Assembly: GCA_963787005.1 (NCBI GenBank) | Contig: CAWBBX010000016.1 | Location: 1 to 64,000, forward strand | From: FEN-1297 sp963787005 | Lineage (GTDB): Bacteria; Bacteroidota; Ignavibacteria; Ignavibacteriales; Ignavibacteriaceae | DNA: 64,000 nt | Direction of reading: 5' to 3' | Shown: positions 46,815-58,243 of the stretch, piece after piece | Layout: each line of letters starts with the position of its first letter | How positions within the stretch are numbered: the first letter of the stretch is position 1 | Translations under genes and position numbers: made by a program | The notes under the pieces: model-generated | What the model was told of the DNA's origin: nothing | Databases searched by the model: none | What the model saw: only the letters and a program-made list of their open reading frames with translations

Positions 46815-47255
46815 ATGGTCCAAAAAATTGAGCGTGGTAATGACCTTTATGCGATAATCGTCAGAAGCAACTACTCAAAATCAGGAGTTAATTTTTTTAC
46901 ACCTGATGACTTTTCCCAACAGCTCGGATATATGCAGCATCCGGCCGGACATGTTATTGAACCCCACGTGCATAATGAAGTGAGTAGAAGTGTTTATTTA
47001 ACACAGGAAGTACTTATTATCCGCAAAGGAAGGTTAAGGGTAGATTTTTATAATGACAGCAAGAATTATATCTTCAGCGAAATCTTATGCGAAGGCGATA
47101 TAATCCTGTTATCCAAAGGCGGTCACGGTTTCGAAGTTTTGGAAGATGTAGAGATGATTGAAGTTAAACAGGGGCCCTACTCCGGCGAAAAAGATAAAAC
47201 CAGATTCGTGCCGAACTATGAAAATAATTTGGTAACAGTATCGGAAATGAGATGA
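46815..47255 (+). CDS. Cupin-fold protein in amino-sugar module
   Basis: 146 residues, one small beta-barrel. LGYMQHPAGHVIEPHVHNEVSR carries the likely metal histidines (H-x-H), VYLTQEVLIIRKGRLRVDFY and ILLSKGGHGFEVLEDVEMIEVKQG complete the cupin pattern. It resembles the stand-alone cupins near DegT aminotransferases in polysaccharide loci, some of which are sugar ketoisomerases, but the family motif is not exact. It overlaps the aminotransferase by 4 bases (ATGA), so the pair is coupled. The substrate is unknown. Confidence 0.75.
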   Translation: MVQKIERGNDLYAIIVRSNYSKSGVNFFTPDDFSQQLGYMQHPAGHVIEPHVHNEVSRSVYLTQEVLIIRKGRLRVDFYNDSKNYIFSEILCEGDIILLSKGGHGFEVLEDVEMIEVKQGPYSGEKDKTRFVPNYENNLVTVSEMR

Positions 47256-48370
47256 TTGACTTTATCCCCGTAAATGTACCGCTACTGAACGGTAATGAAA
47301 AAAAATATTTGAATGAGTGTATCGATACCGGCTGGATTTCTTCGGAAGGACCTTTCGTAAAGCAGTTCGAAGAAAAGTTTGCCGGAATAGTAAAACGTAA
47401 ATACGGGATAGCCGTAGCTAACGGAACCGCCGCTATTGAGGTTGCCGTTAAAGCATTGGGAATTAAGGACGGTGACGAAGTAATTATGCCTGCTTTCACT
47501 ATTATTTCGTGCGCGGCCGCAGTAATACGTGCCGGTGCGGTACCGGTTCTTGTCGATTCGGATCCGCTGACCTGGAACATGGATATAAATAAGATCGAAG
47601 AGAAAATTACGCCGAGAACGAAAGCGATTATGGCGGTTCATATTTACGGCCTTCCGGTCGATATGGATCCGTTGACCTCTCTGGCAAATAAATACGGCTT
47701 GAAGGTTATTGAAGATGCCGCGGAAGCTCACGGACAGGTATATAAAAATGAGCCGTGCGGAAGTTTCGGGGATATAAGCATATTCAGTTTTTATCCCAAC
47801 AAAAATGTTACTTCCGGCGAAGGCGGAATTATATTAACCGACGACGAAACGCTGGCCGAGCGCTGTGCCTCATTAAGAAATTTATGCTTTCTCCCTGCTA
47901 AAAGATTTGTTCACGAAGAACTCGGATGGAATTATAGAATGAGCAATCTTCAAGCTGCCGTTGCGGTTGCTCAATTGGAAAAACTCGACGAACATTTGGT
48001 TATAAAGAAATCAATAGGAGAAGAATATTCCTATGCGTTTAAAGGTATCGATACAATTCAACTTCCGCTTATAAGTACCGATTATGCCGAAAACAACTAC
48101 TGGGTTTTCGGAATTGTATTGAAGGAGGAGTTTCCGCATGATGCTGCGTTCATCATGAAAAAACTTGGTGAGAAAGGAATAGGTACAAGGCCTTTCTTCT
48201 ATCCGATGCATTTGCAGCCCGTTTTTAACAAGGCCGGATTATTTTCGGGTGAAAAATATCCTGTTGCCGAAACCCTCGGAGAAAGAGGATTTTATATCCC
48301 GAGCGGTCTTGGAATTTCCGATGAGCAAATACACAAAGTTATCAATGCCGTGAAAGAGGTTTTGAATTGA
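47252..48370 (+). CDS. DegT/DnrJ/EryC1/StrS aminotransferase (perosamine synthase-like)
   Basis: 372 residues, PLP-dependent sugar aminotransferase. The start VNVPLLNGNEKKYLNECIDTGWISSEGPFV is characteristic of GDP-perosamine synthase and relatives. The PLP lysine lies in ISIFSFYPNKNVTSGEGG; AVANGTAAIEVAVKALGI, EDAAEAHGQVYKN and LGWNYRMSNLQAAVAVAQL are conserved. It is distinct from PseC, which has HPVKHITSGEGG. It overlaps the cupin gene by 4 bases and the methyltransferase gene follows with an overlapping start. It probably adds an amino group to a second keto-sugar nucleotide in the glycan; the exact sugar is unknown. Confidence 0.88.
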   Translation: MIDFIPVNVPLLNGNEKKYLNECIDTGWISSEGPFVKQFEEKFAGIVKRKYGIAVANGTAAIEVAVKALGIKDGDEVIMPAFTIISCAAAVIRAGAVPVLVDSDPLTWNMDINKIEEKITPRTKAIMAVHIYGLPVDMDPLTSLANKYGLKVIEDAAEAHGQVYKNEPCGSFGDISIFSFYPNKNVTSGEGGIILTDDETLAERCASLRNLCFLPAKRFVHEELGWNYRMSNLQAAVAVAQLEKLDEHLVIKKSIGEEYSYAFKGIDTIQLPLISTDYAENNYWVFGIVLKEEFPHDAAFIMKKLGEKGIGTRPFFYPMHLQPVFNKAGLFSGEKYPVAETLGERGFYIPSGLGISDEQIHKVINAVKEVLN

Positions 48371-49131
48371 AAGTCTTTGATCAGTACGCCGCTTACTACG
48401 ATTTATTATATACCGATAAAGATTATTCCGGAGAGTCCGAATATGTTATTCAAAAAATTAAAAAGCATAGTGCGCGAACCGAATCTATATTGAATTTGGG
48501 ATGCGGAACTGGGAAGCACGATTTTTATTGGGCAAAGAAAGGCTTTGAAGTTACCGGTGCGGATGTTTCCGAGAAAATGCTGGAAGAAGCTCAAGCAGAA
48601 AAACAACGATCCGGTGTAGAGAATATAAATTTTATTCAAAGAGACATTCGAGACTTTGATCTTAACAAAAAATTTGATGTTATCACTTCTCTTTTTCACG
48701 TTATGTCGTATCAAAATACGAATGAAGAAGTAGTAAATGTTTTAAAGAATGTTGAAAAACATCTGGAAAACGGCGGTGTGTTTATTTTCGACTTTTGGTA
48801 CGGTCCTGCGGTGCTGAACGAAAGGCCGGAAGTAAGAGCTAAAAGAATGATGAACGACACGATAAAAATTACCAGAATTGCCGAACCCGAAGTCAATTAT
48901 TCATGCAACATTGTAACGGTAAATTATGACGTTTTTATTGAAGACAAGAAAAGCGGCAATCTTTTTGAATTAAAAGAAAATCATAAAATGCGGTATTTCT
49001 TCGACCTTGAGATAAAGGAACTTTTAAATAATAACGGTCTGACCGTCTTGGAAACCGAAGAATGGATGACCGGCAGGGAATTGGGCAAAAATACTTGGTC
49101 GGCACTTTATGTAGTACGAAAATCAAATTAA
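48367..49131 (+). CDS. SAM-dependent methyltransferase of amino-sugar module
   Basis: 254 residues. Class I fold: ILNLGCGTGKHDFYWAKKG (motif I), VTGADVSEKMLEEAQ, RDIRDFDLNKKFDVITSLFHVMSYQNTNEEV, GGVFIFDFWYGPAV. A typical start YAAYYDLLYTDKDYSGESEYV places it with sugar N-methyltransferase-like proteins. The start is a TTG overlapping the previous stop, unusual but supported by the immediate coupling to the aminotransferase. It probably dimethylates the amino sugar made by the neighbours, as in desosamine- and mycaminose-type pathways; this is inferred from context. Confidence 0.82.
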   Translation: MKVFDQYAAYYDLLYTDKDYSGESEYVIQKIKKHSARTESILNLGCGTGKHDFYWAKKGFEVTGADVSEKMLEEAQAEKQRSGVENINFIQRDIRDFDLNKKFDVITSLFHVMSYQNTNEEVVNVLKNVEKHLENGGVFIFDFWYGPAVLNERPEVRAKRMMNDTIKITRIAEPEVNYSCNIVTVNYDVFIEDKKSGNLFELKENHKMRYFFDLEIKELLNNNGLTVLETEEWMTGRELGKNTWSALYVVRKSN

Positions 49132-49152
49132 ATCTTACAAAGCGAATCTCTT

Positions 49153-52100
49153 ATGTTAATTGGAATTTATATATCACATTACCCGATTTATAATCTTATT
49201 TATTTATTGGATACGTTAAATAATCTTGCAATGAGCGGATGTGAGATTGATTTGTACTTACAGAATGCCGGTCATAAATTGCCCGAATTCGGTCCTAATA
49301 TAAATCTTGTTGTTTTACCGTTTAATTATGTCTCGGCGGCACACAGCCGGGTAGCGCCGTACTATTCGCTGATTCCTGCGGTGAACCTGGAAATTATCCG
49401 TAAGGCTGCCCCAAAAAGAAAATACGATTACTGTATCGGCATTGAACCTATGGGATTAATAATGGCCAAAGAAGCCGCCGATGCGGCAAACTGTCCTCTG
49501 GGCTACTTGAGCTATGAACTATATGAAAGATCGAATCCCGGAGTTTGGGGAAATGATTTTGAAATCATTAAAGAAGTTGAAAGAAGAATTGTTCCGGAAC
49601 TAGACCTTTTTTTAATTCAGGATACAGCCAGGGAAGAAGCATATTATAGATTGTTAAATGCAGAGGGAAGACCTAAGAACGTAATCTATTTCCCGGTATC
49701 CTTAGGACCGGTTAAATCATCGAACAAACCGAACTATTGGCGGGAGAAATACGGATTATCACCGGATACCAAGATCGCTTTGTACTTTGGGCAGCTCGGC
49801 AAAAGCAGGTTTATTGATCAGATGATAATTAATGCAAAGCGATTTAGTCCCGATATTGTATTGATAATTAAAGCATGGGTATCCGGTAAAAATGAATATT
49901 TTGACTATCTGCGGTCGCTGGATACAAGCGGAAGAGTAATCTTTGATACGCGCGAAATCAGTTGGGACGAAAGATGGGAACTGATTGCCTCTGCGGATGC
50001 AGGTGTGGTTTTTTACAGAAACGATTTGATAAATGATTATTTGACCGGAAGGGCGTCTGATAAGACGGCTGCATATATGCAGAGCGGAATTCCGGTTGTT
50101 TGTCCCGATTATCCGACATTTCAAGAAGTTGTCGATCACTATCATAACGGTGTCTGTGTAGATGATTTTTCCGGATTACCCGGCGCGCTCGATGAGATAT
50201 TTAATAATTATGAAGTTTTTAAATCGGGCGCGAGAAAAGCTTTTAACGAGGTTTATGATTCCTCAAAATATATCGATAAAATCTTGAATCATATAAAGAC
50301 GGGTACCGGTTCGACTATCCTGTCCTCCGAAGGTGAATTAAAATATTCAAATGAGAATTTATCCAAAGGTCTGAACGAGATAAAAAGAGCAGCGGATGAA
50401 GGACGGAATGAAAGAGGACAAGCAATATTTAAAAAATTGCTAGTCGATTTTCCTAATAATGAAACACTGCTAAATATTTATCAAAATAATTCTTTCAGCT
50501 TAACATGGGATGACATAAAAACATTTACGGAAGTAAATCTTTATGCCGGTGATATACCGGAATCGGATCGGTATAGAGGCCGCATCGGTATTTCCATAGA
50601 GAAAACGGATTTTAGACATATTTACCACGACGTTACACAACATTTCCCGCTTCCCGATAATTCGGTTGATAGTTTTCAAGCTGAGGACGTTTTCGAACAT
50701 ATTGCTTACGAAAAGCTTCCAGCGGTCTTTAACGAGATTTACCGGGTGCTTAAGCCGGGCGCTACATTCCGACTCTCGATACCGGACTACGGCTGCGATA
50801 TATTAATTGACAGATCATTAAAAGACACAGACGGAAAAATAATATTCGATCCCGGCGGCGGCGGAACAATTGAAAATCCGGGACATGTATGGTTACCCCT
50901 TTTCTCCAATGTAAAACCGCTTCTTGAAAAAACTAAATTCGCCGAAGCGGGCAAAATAGAATTCCTTCATCATTACAACGGTGACGGAACCTTTGTGCTT
51001 AAGGATATCGATTATTCAAAAGGTTTTGTGAAGAGAAATCCGGATAACGACGAGAGGGTCCAAAATCCCAGGCGCCCCATGTCTATTATAGTCGACTTAG
51101 TAAAAGACGATTCAATTGAACCGGAAAAATCTCTTGATGAAATCGCTGAGGATATTTATCCCAACGATATTTACAGCCGGATCGAAATTGAGATTGCAAA
51201 TAAAAATTACGATGCCTCCAAAGAGCTGTGTTATCAAGTGCTGAGCGAGGATCCCGATAACTACAAAACTTACCTCTATATGGGCGATATCAACGCGGCT
51301 GAGTCGGATGATTTGAAGGCTCTTCATAATTACGAAAGTGCGTATAAATTATCGAACAACGGCAGAGCAGCGGGATTAAAGCTGGCGCAGATATATCATT
51401 CGAAAGGCGACGGTGCGCGGCTTAAGAAAGTTATGGACAAATTAGCCGCGGACTATCCTGATGACCGGACAATCTTAAAATTATACCAAGCTCTGAATGT
51501 AGATCCGGATAGCGGAAAGAATGAGATCCCTGTAATTCTTATTACGTATAATCGTCCCGATCATACTGCACGCGTGATCGACTCTTTGAGGATTCATAAC
51601 GTGCAGAATTTATTTGTTTTCTCGGATGCGCCCAAAACAAAAAAAGACGACGAGAGCGTAAGGCTGACAAGAGATTTAATAAAAACCATCGACTGGACGA
51701 TTCCCGAAATTGTATATCAAAAAGAAAATCAAGGTCTCGCCAAATCGATTATTTCTGCGGTGGATTATGTTTTTACAAAATTTGATAAAGTAATTCTTCT
51801 CGAGGACGATTGTGTACCGCAGAAATATTTTTTCGATTTTATGACTCGTTGCCTGAATCAGTATGAGAATAATGAAAAGATCTACGGCGTAAGCGGATAT
51901 TCCGTACCGGTTCCGGATAGTATACTTAAAAATTATTCCCATGACCTTTATTTCTATCCGCGTATAGGAAGCTGGGGGTGGGGCACCTGGAAAGACAGGT
52001 GGCGGAAAAAAGAAGATGACCTAAAGAAACTCTTAACACAATTAAATGAAAGAAAAATTGATATCGGCCGGTACGGAAATGATATTCTTCAAACAATAGT

Positions 52101-55100
52101 CGGTTTAGTAAACGGCAATGTTAAAGACGTGTGGACGATAAACTGGCTTTTAACGGTATATCTGAATGAGGGATTTTATATCTACCCTACGAAATCTCAT
52201 ATCATGAATATTGGGATGGACGGAACAGGAGTGCACTGCGGAAAAACCGACAAGTATGATATTAAAGCAGCCGATAAACTTCCGGAATCGTATCCCGAAA
52301 ATGTGGTGCTTGATGAAAGGATTATGGGAAATTTCAGGAAGTATTACGATTTAAATTATGATTCCGTTGCAACGAATAAGGAAAAAAGCAATAAATTAAA
52401 AGTTGTTCATCTTTGCGCGGCGGATTTCGGCGGCGCCGGTAAGGCAGCATATAGGCTGCATAAGGGATTATTGTCCGCCGGCGTGGATTCGACCTTAATA
52501 ACGGCAATTAAAAACAGCAATGATCCTTCGGTTAAAGTATTACCGGAACATGCTTCAAACGGGACAGCCGAGTGCGGCAACCCGCCTTCATATCAATCGA
52601 AATTAATGAACGATAATTATACAAGATGGTGGGGACAACTGAACGAGTATCCTGACAGATCAAAATCGATAGAGTTGTTCACGGATACAAAATCATCATT
52701 TAACCTTGAAGCGGTAAAAGGAATTGCCGAAGCCGATATAATTAATTTTCATTGGGTTGCCGGCTTACTGGACTATGAGAAAATTGCCGACGTCTTTAAA
52801 GGGAAGAAGATCGTATGGACTCTGCACGATATGAATCCGTTTACAGGAGGCTGTCATTATAGTCACGGCTGTGAAAAATTTAGGTCCGGGTGCGGTGACT
52901 GTCCTCTGCTGAATTCAGGCACCGTAAATGATTTGTCGAAAAAGATTTTCAAGACCAAGGAAGAAGCTTATAAAAAATTAAATATTCATTTAGTTACTCC
53001 GAGCAAATGGCTTGGGAAAGAGGCAAAGATAAGCAAATTGTTTACGGCCTTTCCTTTGACTGTTATACCCAACGGCTTTCCCGTTGAAGTTTTTTCCAAC
53101 GGTGATAAGCGTGAGATTAGAAGAAAACTCGGTATCCCGGAACACAGCAATGTAATTTTGTTCGGAGCGGATAATGTAGTAAACGAAAGAAAAGGATTTA
53201 TATATCTATTACAAGCTCTTTCAAAACTGAATATAAACGAAAATATTGTTTTGGTGACGTTCGGCAAATTGGAAGCGCAGCTTAATTTTAACGGTAAATT
53301 TAAACATATCGATTTAGGACCAATCTCAAACGAAAATGATCTTTCAACCATTTACAATTTGGCCGACGTGTTTATGCTGCCTTCGCTTCAGGACAATCTT
53401 CCCAACACCGCAGTGGAAGCTATGCTCTGCGGGACTCCCGTGGTTGCTTTTAATACCGGCGGACTTTCGGATATTATTGAACATAAAAAGAACGGCTATC
53501 TCGCCGAGCTTAAAAATGTAGACGACCTTGCCGGTGGGGTAATATGGGCTTTAAAGAATAATTCCGAGTCGCTTAGTGCTTACTGCAGAAAAACTGCGGA
53601 AGATAAATTCTCTATCGAAATTCAAGCGAAAAAATACTTGGCACTTTATGAAAATATTCTTTCCGGTGCTGATGATAATATAACTTCTCATCCCGCATCG
53701 AATTATAAAAACATAACTTTCGATGAAAAGAAAGCAGAAGAAAAGAGGGTAACGGGCAATCTACCTATTGTACTTGTTAACCTCGGTGATAATGATCATT
53801 TGAAATATACATTAGCCCAGGCGAAAATTAAAAACCCCGGTTCGGATGTATATCTGATTTGTGAACCCAATAAAGATAATTACGATTATGCTATCCATGA
53901 GGATATTAATAAGTATTCTGGAAAAGCATTTAAATTTCAGAAGTATTATAAGCATTACAGCACCAACGTTCACAACATTGAGATGTTCTGTTTCTTGCGT
54001 TGGTTTATTCTCGAAGAGTTTATGGCTGCCCATAATTTTGAAAAATGTGTTTATATCGATTCCGATGTTCTTTTGTATAAAAACATTTCAGAAGAAGCGG
54101 AGAACTTCAATCGTTATGATTTTACATTATCCAACGGTCAGTCGCCTCACACGGCATTTGTAAATAATTTTGTGTTTCTGAAAGAGTTTAACGAGTATCT
54201 TTTTGAATGCTACACAAATGATGAATGGCATAAGCAATCAAAGCAATATTTCGAACAGCGTATCTCGAACGGAGAACCGGGCGGATTTTGCGATATGACC
54301 CTGTTCTCTGATTTTACAAGGCTCGGCAAGTTTAATGTCGGCGATATTTCCGAAATAGTAAATGACGGAAGATTTGATCATAATATTAATGTTGCCGAGG
54401 ATTTTGAAACGGAAAAAGGTATTAAAAAAATATATTGGAGTGACGGCAAACCTTTCTGTAAAAATAAAGAAACCGGGAAATTTATCGAGTTTAAAAGTTT
54501 GCATTTTCAAGGGACTGCGAAAAATTCAGTCAATCAATACTTCCATGGAAAAATCGAAATTTCGGAGGAAAGCGGCAAATGGAAAATATCGGATAACAGC
54601 ATCAAAGTCTCCGCAATCGTATCGACATATAACTCCGAAAGATTCCTGCGCGGATGCCTCGATGATTTAACGACCCAGACACTCTATCAAAAAAGTGAGC
54701 TTGAAATAATTGTGGTCAATTCCGGTTCCGAGCAGAACGAGGAGAAGATATAGTAAAGAATATAAAAGCAGTAACAAAAATATTAAGTATCTGAAAACCG
54801 AACGGGAAACAATTTACCAGGCCTGGAACCGCGGTATAAAAGCTGCCGGCGGAAAATATGTTACAAACGCAAATACGGACGACCGACACAGGAAAGATGC
54901 TCTGGAGATTTTAGCAAACGAGCTCGACAAAGATGAAAATATTGGTTTGGTTTATTCCGATCAGTATGTCACGAAGACCGAGAATCAGTCTTTCGAATCG
55001 AGAGAGATTATCGGTCAGTTCGACTGGCCTGAGTTCGACAGGACTCAGCTGATACACTGCGCTTGCGTGGGTCCCCAGCCGATGTGGAGAAGATCGCTGC

Positions 55101-57257
55101 ACGATCGTTTCGGATATTTTAATGAAACACTTAAAGTTGCGGGAGATTATGAGTGGTGGCTTAGAATTTCCGAATATGTAAAATTGAAACACATAGCGCA
55201 AAAGCTGGGACTATATCTTCTTTCGGAAGGAAGCGTCGAGCACGAAATGAGCGATTCGATGATCAAAGAAACTATCGAGATCAGGAAGCACTTTGCGGCA
55301 AGAGCCGGATTAAACAATCTCGATTATAATAAATATAAAGCAACGTTCTTAACCTTAATTGATAGTTCACAGCCGCTCGTTTCGGTTATTATTCCTACAT
55401 ACAACCGCAGAGAAAAACTTGTTAATGCAATAAAAAGCACACTCTCGCAGACTTATCAAAATTTTGAAGTGATTGTTGTTAACGACGGCGGTGAGAACGT
55501 CAGCGATATAATTAAACAACTTAACGACCCGCGCATAAAGCTTATTACTTTTAGCAAACATAAAGGTGTTTCGGCAGCCCGTAACGCCGGTATAAAGGCT
55601 ACAGCCGGAGAGTACATAGCTCTTCTTGACGACGACGATTTATTTTATTCGGATCATTTAAGCACCGCCCTTAATCATCTAAACGAAAAGCATGAAGTAA
55701 TTTATACAAGATCGGTCAGGATTTCTTATCGAGAAATAAACGGAAAGTATGTACAGGATTCCAAAACTGTTCCTTACTCGATCGAGTACGACAGGAATAA
55801 ACTGCTTGTTGGTAATATCTCTCCCATCAACTGTTTCGTTTTCAAAAAATCCCTTACGGATAAAGCGGGACTCTTCGACGAAAGCCTTCCCGTTCTCGAG
55901 GACTGGGAATTCTGGCTGCGTCTTTCTTCATTTACCGATTTTAAACATATTAAGAAGAATACTGTTCAGGTTAATTGGTACAACGACGGATCTACCCTTA
56001 CATCTTCTAAACAGAAAGAATTCGGAGAAGCGAGGAATATCATCTACAAAAAATATGAAGATGAGATAAATCAGATACCTAACTTGAACGAGATCATAAG
56101 TGAGTTCAACGCGATCTGGAATAATGACAATAAAGCTGATTCACCGAAAGCTTCCATAATTGCTCTCTCTTACAACCAGCATGAATACACTCTTCATTTT
56201 ATCGATTCGCTCTTAAAGTATACGAACGTTCCGTTTGAGATTATTATTATCGATAACGGCAGCGGAAAGGAAACAGTAGACTCTATTAAACAAATAGCAG
56301 AAAACGACGAAAGAATTAAGGTCGTCTTCAATTCGGAAAACCTCGGGTTTCCGGCGGGGGTTAACCAGGGATTGAAATTGGCCTCGGGCAATTACGTCGG
56401 TAATAGCCAACAATGATATAATAGTTACCGAAGGATGGCTGGAGAGAATGATGGAAGTAGCCGAATCGGACGACCGCATAGGTCTGGTAGGACCAATAAG
56501 CAACTCAGTGAGCGGCGTTCAACTCGATAAGGAAGCTGCGTACAATACAATTGAAGCAATGCATCAATACGCCTCTGAAATTAAAAAGAAAAATTCTAAG
56601 CAGACTTTTGCATTTCCTAGAGTTGCATTCCTTTGCACACTCATAAAGAAAGAAGTAATTGAAAAACTGGGCGGGCTCGACGAAAGATTCTCCCCGGGCA
56701 ACTTTGAGGATGATGATTACTGCCTTCGAGCTCAGATAGCAGGCTATAAAACAGTCGTGGCAAAAGATGTTTTCATTCATCACTTCGGTTCTAAGAGCTT
56801 TACCGCGGAAGGCACAAAAAAGTATGCCGAGAGACTGGAAATCAACAAAGAAATCTTTGTTGAAAAATGGGGCGCGGACCCGGAAGAGATCTGGCTGCAA
56901 GGGAAATCTTATTTGAATAAAAGTATTGTTGTTCCTCTTGAGGATGACGAGTTCGCGGAAAAAACAAAGAGAGCGCAATTAAACGTGAGCGATAAGGAGT
57001 ATACGCAGGCTTTGGCAAATCTGAAAATCGCTTTAAGTAATATTGAAAAAATCTCCGATCAAAATATAAACGAAAAACTTCCTGCTGTTTTTCATCTTGC
57101 GGGGAAAATATGCTTGATGCTCGGCAAGAACACGGAGGCTGGGGATTTCTTCAATAAAGAATTGCAGATTCAGCCTAATTCAGAGAGAGCTGCCGAAGCC
57201 TTAAAATCGATAAATGCGGAGCGGGAAGAGGAAATTATATCTTCTGCAAAAGCTTGA
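49153..57257 (+). CDS. Giant multi-domain glycosyltransferase, split by two frameshift sites
   Basis: About 2,700 residues when two breaks (near 54,740 and 56,400) are bridged. Domains in order: GT4-like GT-B (1-390; ALYFGQLGKSRFID, ADAGVVFYRNDL); methyltransferase-like without a glycine-rich motif I (460-655; VFEHIAYEKLPAVFNEIYRV); TPR (670-780); GT-A (790-1060; VILITYNRPDHTARVIDSLR, ILLEDDCVPQKYF); GT4 (1080-1510; VVHLCAADFGGAGKAAYRLH, FMLPSLQDNLPNTAVEAMLC); GT-A with YIDSDVLLYKN (1535-1800); GT2 (1818-2060; SAIVSTYNSERFLRGC); GT2 (2076-2330; SVIIPTYNRREKL, IALLDDDDLFYSD); GT2 (2333-2610; IIALSYNQHEYTLHF, LGFPAGVNQGLKLA); TPR tail. At 56,400 removing one G restores VVIANNDIIVTEGW; at 54,740 two one-base insertions restore EEDIVKEYKSS. 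Seven glycosyltransferase modules in one chain suggest programmed glycan assembly. Confidence 0.75.
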
Positions 57258-57323
57258 AAGATATTTAAACAAAAAAATTTTAATAAAACGGAAAAATTTA
57301 TCAATAATATCAAAGGAGCTAAA

Positions 57324-58202
57324 ATGAACTCATTCAAAGAACTGTTTTTGCAGGCTTACAACTTTTTCGTTGAGGGGAATCTTGACCTCGCGGTATCAAA
57401 ACTCAACGAGGCAGAAGCCAAGTTCGAACCCGGCCTTGAAACCGAGGAATTCAATCTAGAGGATCTTTACATTCTGCGCGGTACAATAAATTTCGGTGCG
57501 GAGAAATTTGAACTTGCCCGCCATGATTTCGAAAAGGCTTTGAGCTTGAATCACTCGTCCGCAGAGGCGTGTTTAGGTCTCGGCCAGTATTTTTACGCCA
57601 AAGGGCTGACGGAACACGCAAAGACAATGTTCGAATGGTCCGTTAAAAATAATACCGAGCATCCCGGCGCGATTAGTGCCCTCAAACAGGTTAATGCCGA
57701 TCTCGGTCTAGCCCCTGAACATAATTCACTTTTCATGGAGTCAAGCGGGCAGTCCGAGGATGATTCTTCCGCAGATTCAACTCTCGCCAGGGCAACAACG
57801 CTGTTTACGGAAAAGAAATATGCCGAGTGTTTGCTGGAACTGTCAAAGCTGAAGAAAGAGCACGAAGAGATTCTTGCGAGTATAGAAAGCTTTATGGGTT
57901 TCAACTTTCTAACTTTAAACGAGATAGAAAAAGCAAAGCTTGCTTCCGAGAGAGCACTAAAACTCAATCCGGCCTCATCACAAGCCTACGCTAACTTAGG
58001 AGAAGTCTACTTTTTACGAAGAGACTTCGGTGAAGCCAGGAGAATGTATAAGGTCGCTCTCGATCACAATCCCGATAATAATTTTGCCAGCACGGGACTC
58101 AATAACACGCTGCTGGAACTCGCGAAAGTCGAGGAGGAAGAACCGAAAAACGTGAATTTCGATAGCCTGTTCAAAGAGGCTTTTGAGGGTCATAGTAATT
58201 AA
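57324..58202 (+). CDS. TPR repeat protein
   Basis: 292 residues, no signal or membrane segment. It consists of at least five TPR-like helix pairs: LYILRGTINFGAEKFELARHDFEKALSLN, GLGQYFYAKGLTEHAKTMFEWS, LTEHAKTMFEWS, LTLNEIEKAKLASERALKLNPA and AYANLGEVYFLRRDFGEARRMYKVAL. An AAAGGAG precedes the ATG. It lies between the giant glycosyltransferase and a TPR-GT fusion, so it may present flagellin to these enzymes or act as an adaptor. No enzymatic domain is visible. Confidence 0.85.
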   Translation: MNSFKELFLQAYNFFVEGNLDLAVSKLNEAEAKFEPGLETEEFNLEDLYILRGTINFGAEKFELARHDFEKALSLNHSSAEACLGLGQYFYAKGLTEHAKTMFEWSVKNNTEHPGAISALKQVNADLGLAPEHNSLFMESSGQSEDDSSADSTLARATTLFTEKKYAECLLELSKLKKEHEEILASIESFMGFNFLTLNEIEKAKLASERALKLNPASSQAYANLGEVYFLRRDFGEARRMYKVALDHNPDNNFASTGLNNTLLELAKVEEEEPKNVNFDSLFKEAFEGHSN

Positions 58203-58243
58203 AAGTAAACCATTAATCTTCAAGAGATAAGATTCTGGAAATC

